64,000 bases of DNA from Alopecurus myosuroides (Eukaryota > Streptophyta > Magnoliopsida > Poales > Poaceae). Numbering within the stretch: position 1 is the stretch's first letter; the number at the start of each line of letters is the position of its first letter. The notes beneath the pieces were generated by a model. That model worked only from the letters and a program-made list of their open reading frames with translations, was not told where the DNA came from and ran no database searches. The stretch is from the NCBI GenBank assembly GCA_028641055.1, contig CM054061.1, positions 115,948,019 through 116,012,018 on the forward strand, in the 5' to 3' direction. The translations under genes were made by a program, and so were the position numbers. This document shows, piece by piece, positions 12,216 to 21,939 of the stretch.

Positions 12216-13575
12216 GTCAGCATTCTTCCTCCTAGAGCGAGGAGGCTCCTCAACTTCCCCCATGGGCGTGTCAACATCAGGAAGGTGAGAGGACAAAATC
12301 TGGAGAGAACCCACTGGATGCTCAGTCTCTGTAGCCAAAACACCAAACTGATCAAGAATGAGCTTCATCACATAAGGAGCATACACAGGCACTTTCTTGA
12401 TCTCAATCATAGCTGAGTAGATCTCCTCCTTGATGAAGTGCATAACATCAATCTCAAAACCCTCTCCATCAGGACCAGCAAGATGACACTGGAAGGTCTG
12501 GTAGATAAGGTTCACAAGACCACCACGAATAGCATCCACATTCCCGGCCTTGGGAGCAATGTTGCAGCGGAAGAGACGAAGACAGATGTTGTAGACTCTC
12601 CTGAGATCCTTAGCGGTGACTGTGCTAGATATCTTCTCATACATCGGAGCCATGCGTCTCTTGTCATAGGCCACTCCATGAATATGCATACGGTGGCCAT
12701 TCCCTTCTCCCCAAGGGTAACCAAGAATCTCAGAAAAGCGCCTCATAGAAGACTCACACTCAACAGACCCAGACATCCACTTCAAGATAACATCCTCATC
12801 TTCACCAAAAGTGACAGTGGCAAAGAACTGCTGAATGATAGAGACGTTGTAGTTCTGCTGGATGCCAACAAGATGCTCAAGACCCAGTTTCTTCGTGATC
12901 CAGATAGCCTCCTCAAAGTACTCAGTACTGACGAGAGCCGCTAAGTCTAGAACTTTCTGGGGACATACAGGGTGCTTGAAACGGGAGTAGATCTCCTCCA
13001 TGATCAACTCAGACTCCCTCCTCCAATAATAAGCAGTCTCAGCTGTGCAGGCCATGGTGAAGAAAGGTCGAGCCCACATAATCCTGTACTCCTTCTTGCT
13101 CATGGAAACCACAGAGGTGATCCGGTCATACTTGGCCTTCTTTGCCACTTCAGCCCTCAGCCTAGCCTCATGCTTCTTTTTCTGACGCGTCTCAGTCTCA
13201 AAGGTGTTCTTCTGGCCAAATTTACCAGTAGCTTCATCAGTGACAAGATAGTTGCGGGAATGACCATGGTAGGAGCGCTTGTTGGGGTTAGAGGCCTTTG
13301 ACTTCAACCTTTTCCCTGAAAGCACACACAAAAACCAGAAACACAACAACAGAGAGAAACCAAATGAGCATACATGTCCAATAAAAGTGCAGAAACAAAA
13401 CAGAACCATTTAGAATCAGTTCTGGGAGATTCACACCGGGGTCTGGCAGACCGGAGTCTCCGGGCTGACACCGGAGTCTCCGGCCTGGCACACCGGAGTC
13501 TCCGGACTGGGCGTCAACAGCAGATATGAATCTAACACAACTGGTTCCTAGGATGATTCTATCAGTTTCTACCAT
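12216..13575 (-). pseudogene. Extra 3' ORF of the Copia (plant-transposon-protein-like), split by an LTR
   Basis: Two exons can be seen. Exon 1 (13575-13407) starts at an ATG. A 91-bp intron has donor AATG/GTTCTG and acceptor TTTCAG (13317-13316). Exon 2 (13315-12216) continues in frame, joining ...LILNG to KRLKSK. Exon 2 encodes about 366 residues with the spacing of the putative plant transposon protein family (PF20167-like): FSEILGYP, then a helical VYNICLRLFRCNIAP block, then IDVMHFIKEEI. In SIRE-type elements this position often holds an env-like or accessory ORF. Its function is unknown. The long-LTR insertion replaces the C-terminus: after KNADC the frame reads eight residues of LTR (NIPVFGKL) and stops at 12186. 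The family call is by eye. Confidence 0.6.
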
Positions 13576-13968
13576 GGTTCAACAAGCTAGGGTGATGCTA
13601 CCAACAGCAGGTACTATCTCTCCAAAACAATATCTAGACCTTAGATCTAGATGAAAAACAAACAAATGGGGAGAGGAGATGGTGTATCCTTGTCACCCTG
13701 GCCTGTCATTGAGCCTCCCTCAGATGGGAGAGGCAAGGGGAGGCGGGGGAGGCGGTTTCCGACAGTGCGAAACGGTCGGGGAGGAGCTCCTGGCGACGGC
13801 AGCGGCGCAGCAAGGTATTGGGGGCGTGGGGAAAGTGGGGAATGAAACCCTAACTTCCCTCAGCCCCTAGTTTTTATAATACGAAACTCACACTGGAGTC
13901 TCCGGTCTTAACACCGGAGTCTCCGGACTGGCCGGAGAGTCCGGTGTGGCAGACCGGAGTCTACGCAC
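13437..13968. repeat. Interrupted palindromes CCGGAGTCTCCGG, 3' group
   Basis: Perfect 13-bp copies lie at 13451, 13471, 13493 and 13913, with several one-mismatch copies nearby. Each is a dyad (CCGGAG, one base, CTCCGG). On the plus strand the central base is T here but A in the LTR group at 21297-21768. Three copies lie inside exon 1 of the extra ORF and give GDSG-type residues. Confidence 0.75.
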
Positions 13969-14428
13969 CTACGCCAAAAAAAAAACCCCAAAAGGACATG
14001 ATATGCAAGAACCAATAAAACTTGTCTAAAAAGGTAGGTTTTGGCAAGGAAAGGTAAAAACAACATCAGGGAGGGAATCTTATACTCAAGAAAGACGGGA
14101 AAACAATTTGATAACAAGTTTTGAGTATATCATCCAAAATGCCAAAACCCTCAAATTAGAACCAACTCTTCAAAGAAGAGGTTGGTGGCCTAGGCCACCA
14201 TGTAAGAGTTCATGGTATGCAACCACGAAGATATATCTTGGGGGCATTGCCATTACTCAACATTGAAGCTCACAATTCAACATTAGAAATAGAGAGATAA
14301 CAATGAATTTTTGCTTTGGGCATAATGGGGGGAGGGAGAACCCAATGTGTTAGGATAACACTCCCCCTATGTCCATGCCTACACCTAAACTCGAACACGT
14401 TTCATCTATAGGGGTGTGTGCAAGATCT
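13576..14428 (-). mobile_element. Copia spacer between RNase H and the extra ORF
   Basis: This is a non-coding spacer of the minus-strand Copia. It holds a GC-rich leader-like stretch (13660-13850) just before the extra ORF, some of the 13-bp palindromes, and an AT-rich tract next to the RNase H stop. The leader could carry the promoter of the extra ORF, but I see no clear TATA box. Confidence 0.5.
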
Positions 14429-16008
14429 TCAAGTCAAACTCCTAGAATCAATGACATTTAGTTCATTCATCAAGAAAAAGAATCTTGCATCATCAAGTGG
14501 CTTCGTGAAAATATCCGCAAGATTGTCCTTGGTAGGCACATAAGATACTGCAATATCCCCTCTCGCCACATGGTCTCGGATGAAATGATGGCGAATCTCA
14601 ATGTGCTTCGTTCTTGTATGTTGCACGGGATTGTATGCAATCTTGATGGAACTTTCATTGTCACACAAAAGAGGCACCTTATCCATATGAACTCCATATT
14701 CCTTGAGAGTTTGCCTCATCCATAGCAATTGAGTGCAAGCACTTGCGGCGGCTACATACTCGACTTCGGCGGTGGAGAGAGATATGCAATTTTGCTTCTT
14801 GGAAGACCAACTCACCAAGGCCTGCCAAGAAATTGGCAAGCCCCGAAAGTAGACTTCCTATCATCTTGATCACCCACCCAATCGGAATCCGTGTAGCCCT
14901 TGAGAGAAAATTGTGCCCCCTTTGGGTACCACAAACCAAATCTTGGGGTATGAACCAAATAACGAAAGATCCTATGGACCGCCACCAAGTGGCTATCCTT
15001 ATGAGCCGCTTGATACCTTGCACACACACCTACACTCAAAACGATATCGGGCCTAGATGCACAAATATAGAGCAAAGAACCAATCATAGAACGATACAAC
15101 TTTTGATCCACATCTTTACCCTTCGGATTACATGATAGGTGGCACTTGACTTGCATAGGAGATGTCTTGATCTTAACATCTTGGAAGTTAAACCTATTGA
15201 TCATGTCTTGGGTATACTTGGCTTGAGAAATGAAAGTCCCACGAGCCAATTGCTTGATCTCAAAGACAAGGAAGAATTTAAGCTCACCCATCATAGACAT
15301 CTCGAACCTGTTAGTCATAAGCTTAGAGAACTCATCATTGAAAGCTTGGTTAGTTGAGCCAAAGATAATATCGTCCACATAGAGTTGGCATATGAAAAGC
15401 TCTCCCTTTACTCTCTTGGTGAAGAGAGTGGGGTCGATCTTCCCAACTTCGAAACCACGGTCATCCAACAATTCTCTAAGGTGCTCATACTAAGCACGGG
15501 GTGCTTGTTTGAGACCATAGAGAGCTTTGTCAAGTTTGTATACATGATTAGGAAAGTTGAGATTCTCGAACCCCGGAGGTTGCTTCACATATACTTCCTA
15601 TTTTAGTGGACCATTCAAGAAAGCACTTTTCACATCCATTTGTTGCAATTTGAAATTATGAGAAGATGCATAAGCAAGGAGGATACAGATGGACTCAAGG
15701 CGAGCCACGGGTGCGTAGGTTTCATCAAAGTCAACGCCTTCAACTTGAGTGTAACCTTGATCAACCAATCTAGCCTTGTTCCTTATGACAATTCCATGCT
15801 CATATTGCTTTGTCTTGAAAATCCACTTAGTGCCAATAACATTGTGGCAATCTTTGGGATTCTCAACTAATCTCCAAACTTTGTTGCGCTCAATGTTATT
15901 GAGCTCATCATGCATTGCTTCAACCCAATCGGAGTCCTCAAGAGCTTCAAACACTTTCTTTGGTTCCACCATAGACATAGGAGCTTGATGCTCACTAAAA
16001 TGTGCCAA
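14429..16008 (-). pseudogene. Copia reverse transcriptase and RNase H
   Basis: Minus-strand RT starts around [15 protein letters not shown] and GTKWIFKTK. It includes the first palm region [10 protein letters not shown] and keeps the catalytic YVDDIIFGST (15361-15381). RNase H follows with the STAEVEYVAA motif and the TKHIEIRHHFIRD block, ending ADIFTKPL just before the stop at 14429. The enzyme would copy element RNA into DNA in the virus-like particle. The frame is broken: TAG follows LNGPLK near 15601, another TAG falls in what is usually APRAWYEH (about 15491), and a frameshift near 14820-14840 separates RT from RNase H. Motif residues survive, so decay is moderate. Confidence 0.85.
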
Positions 16009-17640
16009 TTGCCTTCTTGTGGATTTGTAGCTTGAATATCCTCCAAGACCTTGTTGTCTTGGGCATCAATTTTCTTCAAAGCTCTTCTTATCCTTTTGAC
16101 ACGACGGGCTTCGATCTCCGCATTATTGCGCGGAGGGATCACTTGATCATCTTGATCATTTGGGTCCCCATCTTGACCAACTTGGCCTTGCTCATCATCA
16201 TCATCATCATCAATATCTTCAACACTTGCTTCAACTTGAGAAGAGGATGAAGAGGATGGTTGATCTTGGCCTTGACCTTGACTCTCATTAGTGAGAGGAG
16301 TGGGTACGACTTGCGTAGTGTCTTGGTCAATAAGAGGAGGGTCTTCAACATGTTCTTGGTTAGGTGTAATACTTGGCTCCTTGGCTTGTTCTTCTATTGT
16401 AGAGGAGGTCTCCACTTGAGTAGAGCATAGTCCTTCTTGAGTCGCCATAAAGTGTCCCTCATTGGGGCGGAAAAATCCCACACCCATCCTTCCTATGGCT
16501 TCTTGAGGTATTTCAACATCTACATTAGAAACATGAAATTGCGCAACTTTGGAGCCATCATTTTCCTCGAAAACCACACTACAAGATTCTATGACAATCC
16601 GTGAGGCTTTGTCAAAGACTCTATAAGTGTGGGATTCGGCACCGTAATCAACAAATATACCCTCAATGGTTTTGGATTGAAATTTAGACAACCTAACACC
16701 CTTGATCAAATAAAAACACTTACAACCGAATACACGGAAGTAGGAGACGTTGGGCTTGTTGCCGGTGAGGATCTCATATGGAGTCTTGTCCAAGCCTTTG
16801 CGGATGTAAAGGCGGTTGGAGGAGTGGAATGCGGTGGATATGGCCTCGGCCCATAAATATTGGGGAGAAGTTTACTCCGCCAACATGGTCCTTGCCATAT
16901 CCAAGAGAGTGCGATTCTTCCTTTTGGCAACACCATTTTGTTGAGGAGTGTAAGTGGCGGAGTATTGATGACGAATGCCTTCTTCACTAAGGAATTCATT
17001 CAATGTATAGTTCTTGAACTCCGAACCATTATCACTCCTAATAGCCATGATTTTCACATTGTGTTGACGTTGCACTTTGGTGGAGAAGTCGATGATGGTT
17101 TGTTGAGTTTCACTCTTGCACTTGAAGAAATAAACCCAAGTGTATCTTGAATAATCATCGACAATCACCAAGCAATACTTCTTGCCACCAAGACTTGCCT
17201 CGGGCACGGCACCAAAGAGATCAACATGGAGAAGCTCCAAGATCCTCTTTGATGAAATAATAGTCTTGGCCTTGTGCACCTTTTCATGCATCTTTCCTTC
17301 AACACACGACCTACAAACGCGATCCTTTGAAAAGGAAACATTTTCTTTTAGTCCGACAATAAGGCCACCTTTATGAAGACTTTGTAAAGTTCTCATGTTG
17401 ACACGGGACAAGCAGCGATGCCACAACCATCCCACGTCCGCCTTTCCGAAAAGACACATTGTTTGAGAGTTGGTAGACTTTGAAAAGTCCACCACAAACA
17501 ACTCATTTTCAACATGTCCCACGTAAGCGACGTCAAGAGTCTTGCTCCTCAAAAGGACCACAATATCAACATAAAAAAAGACGGAGAAACCCATCTTTCC
17601 AAGAGAGCGGACGGAAAGTAAATTTTAACCAAGGGATTCG
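15867..17640 (-). pseudogene. Copia integrase and linker to RT
   Basis: Minus-strand integrase begins with a zinc-binding region (WHRCLSRVN ... CRSC) at about 17430-17300. The catalytic core follows (HVDLFG; RSDNGSEF; NGVAKRKNRTL). A linker contains TPYEILTGNKP and FRVFGCKCF, then an acidic run encoded by repeated CAT on the plus strand near 16196-16215. Two essential positions differ from the family: the second zinc-binding His is Arg (17403-17405), and the catalytic Glu of the D,D(35)E triad is Lys (AAA, 16923-16925). It should not catalyse integration. Stops and frameshifts also interrupt it. Confidence 0.85.
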
Positions 17641-17853
17641 ACAAGCATGACGTTCACGATAGTGATATCGGGAGCGATCACAACCTTGCCGAATCCGGAT
17701 ACCTTAGACGAGGACGAGTCTCCATAAGTGATGGTTGCTTGTATGTAATTTGGGCGCAACTCCGTCACAAGTTCTTTGCTTCCGGTCATATGGCTAGTGC
17801 ATCCACTATGAATTATCCATTTAGTCCCACCGGAAGCATAGTCCTACAAGAGA
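17641..17853 (-). pseudogene. Copia aspartic protease remnant
   Basis: The minus-strand frame reads KWIIHSGCTSHMTGSK. The family motif is WIIDSGCTSHMTG, so the catalytic Asp is His here (CAT at 17808-17810). A TAG lies just before the domain, and the frame differs from the preceding gag segment, implying a one-base shift near 17855. The gag-pol precursor could not be cut by this copy. Confidence 0.8.
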
Positions 17854-18438
17854 TCATTGACTAGAGTTAGGAGTAGGACCCGAGGAGGTTCCCTTCATGT
17901 TAGAAACAAGGGTCTTTGGAACCCAAATAGTGTAGTCAATGAAACTCTCAATAGGACCAACATATTTAGCTTGCACAACACCATAATAATCAACATATAA
18001 GAAATGGTGTGGATTGTTAGTTCCCACGGAGGTGCTACGAGTAGTATTGTCCCTCATGACATTACTACTCGAGGCAACATTGTTTACTTGAATGGGTGTG
18101 CTACGAGTAGTGTTGTCCTTAATGACAATACCACCCGAAGCACCATTGTTAGTCTTCTTCTTCTTCTTCTTGTTGTTCTTCTTCTTGGCTACATAGCCAA
18201 GACCTTGCTTTCCCACTTGTTGCCTAGGAGCACTTAATTGTGGTCTAGAAATGACCACATTAGAGCTAGGGGCAACCACTTGTGGGGTGGGAATCACAAC
18301 CTTCTCAACTTGAGGGCCTTTGCCCTTGAGCATTGCTAGCTCATCCTTCAACCTAGCATTTTCCTCAATAATATTTGCATGATCACAAGAAGAAGTAGAG
18401 GTGCTAGGATTGTTAGGTTGATTAATTTGAGTTTAAAG
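17854..18438 (-). pseudogene. Copia gag-pol linker segment, separated by two TAA stops
   Basis: This segment is in the same frame as gag but lies after TAA-CTT-TAA (18439-18431). Reading through gives a basic, Lys-rich linker; the run near 18155-18186 is the CTT repeat on the plus strand. Repeated NNTTRST-like phrases lead toward the protease. Both stops are one C-to-T change from CAA, so the ancestor probably had a single gag-pol frame. Confidence 0.65.
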
Positions 18439-20451
18439 TTATTCATGCAACTCTTTGAGGGAAGAGTGTTGGCTCTCCAAAGCTTCGTGAGCCTTGGTTA
18501 GCTTTTCAAACTCCTCGGTTAGTTTACCATGACCAACCCCAAACTCAACCTTATCCTTTTTAGCCTTTTTATATTTAGCAATAGCAATATCACGTTCCTT
18601 AGTGATGTTAGAGACAAGTTCATTATGAGTTAATTCAATAGATTCAAGTTCATCCTCTAGAGAAACTCTACCATCATGCTCTTCCTCAAGAGTCATAGAG
18701 AGGGATGCAATTTCATCCGCATCCCTTCTTTCAACCTCACCTTTCTTATTAAGAGCATCTTGGGCCTCTCCCAATTGCCTCATGAGATACTCAAAGTACT
18801 TCTTGTTCTCCCCTTGCATGTTAGACATAAAACGGTCCAAGGAGACCCTTTCATCTTCTTCTCTAAGACTAGCAAGATGTTCTAGTTCACTAGGGGTCTT
18901 AGAGTTGGGAGAAGATGATACCTCTGTGGCCTTAGCCATGAAGCACTTGGCATTTCGTTGAGGATGATCGTCATTGGGGGATTCAAAGAGGGATGAAGAT
19001 GATGGAGTAGAAGCAATAGCTAGAGCGGCCACTTCACTTGTGGTTTCTTCTTCTTCATCACTCCCGGAATCGTACTCCTCTTGAGTCAAGAGCATAAACT
19101 TGGTGGGAGACTTCTTGTTGAATGGTTTCTTCTTGAAGTGAGGTTTCTTGTACTCAACCTTGGACTTGTCCTTGCGAATGAGCTTGCCACTATGGAGCTC
19201 TCTATTCTCATAGGGACACTCTGCAACGAAGTGGTGCTTATCTTGGCAATTGAAGCAAGACCTCACTTTTTGAGCCCCATCATTTCCGTAGCGAGACTTG
19301 GTATTTTCCTCAACAAATCTCTTGCCCTTGGGAGGATTGTTCCAAAACTTTTGCACGGTGAGAGCAATGAGATCCTTTAGAACGGGATCATAGTCTTGTT
19401 TCTTCAAGGGAGGCAATGCCTCTTCTCCTTCTTTTGCATACTCAACCTCTCTTGACAAAACCTTGGCCTTCAAAGCAACAAATGCTCCTTTGTGCATTCC
19501 AATTGCCCTAGCACGGTTGTCAAGAGCATTCCTTGTTTGCACTTGATACGAGCACATTTCTTGCATCACTTGAGTTGAGGTCATTGAGGAGAAATCATGT
19601 CTTCCTTGAATGCTCTTCATATCCGCGCCCTCAAATGGCATTATAGAAATCATGTACTTCCTCTTGATCAAAGCATCATCAATGTACTTGGCACCAACAT
19701 TTGAGAAGGCGGTGGCAAGAGTCTTGAGTCTCTGGTACATGTCCACATGGTCCTCTCCATCATGCATATAGAATCCTTCGGCCTCATTGGTCAAGGCATC
19801 ATATCTATTCCTTTGCATGCTCTCATTGCCCACAAACATGATGACAAGAGCGTCCCATGTTTCCTTGGCGGTGGAATATTGTTGAAGATGCGGCATGTGG
19901 TTAGGACCCACCGCTTGTTGAAGAATGGACAAAGCGGTGTAGTTGAGTTGGCAATCTACGGATTCTCTTCTTGTGAGATTCTTGGGGTCATGAGGCTTGT
20001 ATACATCACGAGTGATTCTCCAAAGATCTATACAAGAAGAGTTCAAGTGAGTCTCCATGTAATATTGGCATTCACGAAAAGAAAAAGCATCAATTTTAGG
20101 TGAATCTCCCCTAGGGATTATATGAGGATGAGGGACGGGGGGATCGGGAGAACATCGTCCTTCAACGGAGTGATATCCTTCCTCTCCCTCCGTTCCCTTC
20201 TTGGTGGAGTTTTCGGCGGAAGCAGTTTTAGATGGATCACCATCTACCCCTTTCTTGGCGCCCTCCGGAATAGTTTCTGGAGGAGTAGATTCGGCTACCT
20301 CCGGTCCTTTGGCTTTGAGGAGTTGTGCCAAGATTTGACGCAACTCATCAAATTTGGTGTCTATGGATGAGTTCAATGAAGTTCTCAAATCATTGAGATC
20401 ATCCATGGTCACCATGACCACGAACGTTTCGGTATCCAAATCGTGTCCCAT
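18439..20451 (-). CDS. Copia Gag polyprotein (UBN2-type gag)
   Basis: An open frame of 670 codons encodes the nucleocapsid-forming Gag. After an acidic, Pro-rich N-terminus (about residues 1-120), the gag core spans about 120-330, with SFRECQYYMETHL, TAKETWDALVIMF and YQRLKTLATAFSNVG. A CCHC zinc knuckle (CFNCQDKHHFVAEC, about residues 397-410) should bind RNA. The C-terminal third is charged and predicted coiled coil, as in SIRE/Maximus Gag. The ATG at 20451 lies about 40 bases from the primer site, and no better start is seen. This is the only Copia gene here without an internal stop. Confidence 0.85.
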   Translation of the reverse strand: MGHDLDTETFVVMVTMDDLNDLRTSLNSSIDTKFDELRQILAQLLKAKGPEVAESTPPETIPEGAKKGVDGDPSKTASAENSTKKGTEGEEGYHSVEGRCSPDPPVPHPHIIPRGDSPKIDAFSFRECQYYMETHLNSSCIDLWRITRDVYKPHDPKNLTRRESVDCQLNYTALSILQQAVGPNHMPHLQQYSTAKETWDALVIMFVGNESMQRNRYDALTNEAEGFYMHDGEDHVDMYQRLKTLATAFSNVGAKYIDDALIKRKYMISIMPFEGADMKSIQGRHDFSSMTSTQVMQEMCSYQVQTRNALDNRARAIGMHKGAFVALKAKVLSREVEYAKEGEEALPPLKKQDYDPVLKDLIALTVQKFWNNPPKGKRFVEENTKSRYGNDGAQKVRSCFNCQDKHHFVAECPYENRELHSGKLIRKDKSKVEYKKPHFKKKPFNKKSPTKFMLLTQEEYDSGSDEEEETTSEVAALAIASTPSSSSLFESPNDDHPQRNAKCFMAKATEVSSSPNSKTPSELEHLASLREEDERVSLDRFMSNMQGENKKYFEYLMRQLGEAQDALNKKGEVERRDADEIASLSMTLEEEHDGRVSLEDELESIELTHNELVSNITKERDIAIAKYKKAKKDKVEFGVGHGKLTEEFEKLTKAHEALESQHSSLKELHE

Positions 20452-20491
20452 ACTAAAACTCTTAGGCGGTTAAGCCCGATAGAAGATCCGA

Positions 20492-20504
20492 GGCTCTGAT
20501 ACCA
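20492..20504 (-). other. Copia primer binding site
   Basis: The minus strand reads TGGTATCAGAGCC, complementary to the tRNA-iMet 3' end, two bases from the LTR end (TTTACTTTCA at 20507). It fixes the 5' LTR on the right and the minus-strand orientation. Confidence 0.85.
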
Positions 20505-21240
20505 ATTGAAAGTAAAGTATGGGCACCTAGAGGGGGGTGAATAGGTGCTACAACCAATTTTAATTTTTCTTTCGATTTAGGCTTGACACAAAGGTAAATT
20601 CTCTAAATAGTGCAACTAAGGTGAATTTACCTATATGACAAGGATATCAATAAATGCAACTAGTACAACACTTAATGCAACAAGTACAACAATTAATGCA
20701 ACTAGTACAAGTGAGTAAAAGATAAGGGAACGAGATAACCGATGGGGGGCGCGGAGACACGATGTATTCCTCAGTTCCTCCTTGTTAAGGGAGTACGTTT
20801 CGTTGGAGGGTGTGAGCTCGCCACGAAGGCCTACTCAACGCCACAAAGGCCTCACCCTATTCTCCGATGAACTCCGCCACAAAGGCCTAGTTCACCTTCC
20901 ACTATTGAATCCCTTTGAGGCGGGGATCGAGTCCTTTACAAACAAGTTTGGGGCACACACCCACAACCAAATTGGGGGCTCCCAACACTCACAAATCACC
21001 AAGAGTAGCAAGAAGCCTAGGTTCTCCATAAGAGGAAACCCTAGGCAAAGACCCCTCAAGCAAATGAGAGGGGAAATGAAATCCGGTTGGTGAAGACGTA
21101 GAACGGGGCTTCTCCTTCAATCCTCCAAAGATCAAGGCTTTTGAGTGGATGGATTGGGAGATCTAGCAAGGTGGGGGAGCTCCAACAATGGTGACTTTAA
21201 TTCTGGACAAGCTAACCCAAGGTAGGTGGAGGGGAGGGGG

Positions 21241-21248
21241 TATTTATA
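21241..21248 (-). promoter_or_regulatory. TATA box of the Copia LTR
   Basis: TATAAATA on the minus strand sits between GC-rich blocks, in the middle of the LTR and immediately downstream of the palindrome cluster. This is the expected place for the element's promoter. Confidence 0.6.
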
Positions 21249-21296
21249 CCCCTCATAAAGTATAAGATCCGTTGGAGCTTTTCTGCCAACTTCACA

Positions 21297-21768
21297 CCGG
21301 AGACTCCGGTGTAAAGGCTGGAGACTCCGATTTGAACTTTCCGCAGAACCACCAGGCTGGAGACTCCGGACAGTCTCCGGTGTCCCTCCGGACTGGATGC
21401 AGCAGGCGACACCAAGAGTGCAACACTTGGGAAAACTCCAGGAATCTTCAGTGCGAAGACTCCGGTCTGGAGGACCGGAGACTCCGGTCTTGGCGTTGTG
21501 GTTGGACCTGGAGAGTGTCTGGGGTCGAGCGGAACCAACAGAACCCAGTCACACCGGAGACTCCGGATAGTCTCCGGTAAGACTCCGGAGTGAGTACCGC
21601 AGGCGACACCAGAAAGTCCTTAGCCGATTCTTCAGAGGCAGCTCCCACACCGGAGACTCCGGACAGTCTCCGGTGTGGATGCAGTGGGCGACACCAGAAA
21701 ACCCAGAGACCTGCACTGGGTAAAATCTCCACACCGGAGACTCCGGTCTGAGAGTCCGGAGACTCCGG
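21297..21768. repeat. Interrupted palindromes CCGGAGACTCCGG, LTR group
   Basis: Six perfect 13-bp copies start at 21297, 21475, 21554, 21650, 21734 and 21756, with further imperfect copies (for example near 21356 and 21460). Several occur as pairs separated by ACAG or ATAG. They lie upstream of the LTR TATA box on the transcribed strand, so they could be enhancer-like binding sites. Each also carries two CCGG sites. Confidence 0.75.
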
Positions 21769-21939
21769 CCTGGAGAAAAACTCCAGCAGCTAGAATTCCT
21801 GGTGTATTGCCCCTTTTTGCAACACCACACCACCATATCAAATATGTTGTTTAGCCATGAAATAGATCAACACACTTAAGGATACATGTGTTCTCAACAA
21901 ACACCAGAACAAGATGATTTAATCGCGTTTGCACTTTCA

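Larger units (their letters stand above)
12216..21939 (-). mobile_element. SIRE/Maximus-like Copia element, truncated in window
   Basis: In minus-strand order the parts are a 5' LTR (21939-20507), Met-tRNA primer site, gag, protease, integrase, RT and RNase H, which is the Copia order. An extra spliced ORF follows. A zinc-knuckle gag with a long coiled-coil tail and an additional ORF after RNase H both fit the SIRE/Maximus clade. The long-LTR element at 5704-12215 cuts the extra ORF at 12216, so the 3' end and 3' LTR lie off the window to the left. Many stops and frameshifts show it is not autonomous now. Candidate TSD beside the 5' LTR: GTAGG (21940-21944). Confidence 0.85.
20507..21939 (-). 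mobile_element. 5' LTR of the Copia element
   Basis: The 1433-bp LTR reads TGAAAGTGCAAACG... from 21939 to ...TACTTTCA at 20507 on the minus strand, with TG/CA ends and the short inverted repeat TGAAAG/CTTTCA. A TATA box at 21241-21248 lies about halfway along, before a leader of roughly 700 bases. The U3 part is dense in the CCGGAGACTCCGG palindrome. No second copy of this LTR is in the window. Confidence 0.8.

Noticed and set aside
12438..12944. 168-codon plus-strand frame over the Copia extra ORF
   Set aside because: Reverse-strand shadow of a longer, domain-like minus-strand exon.
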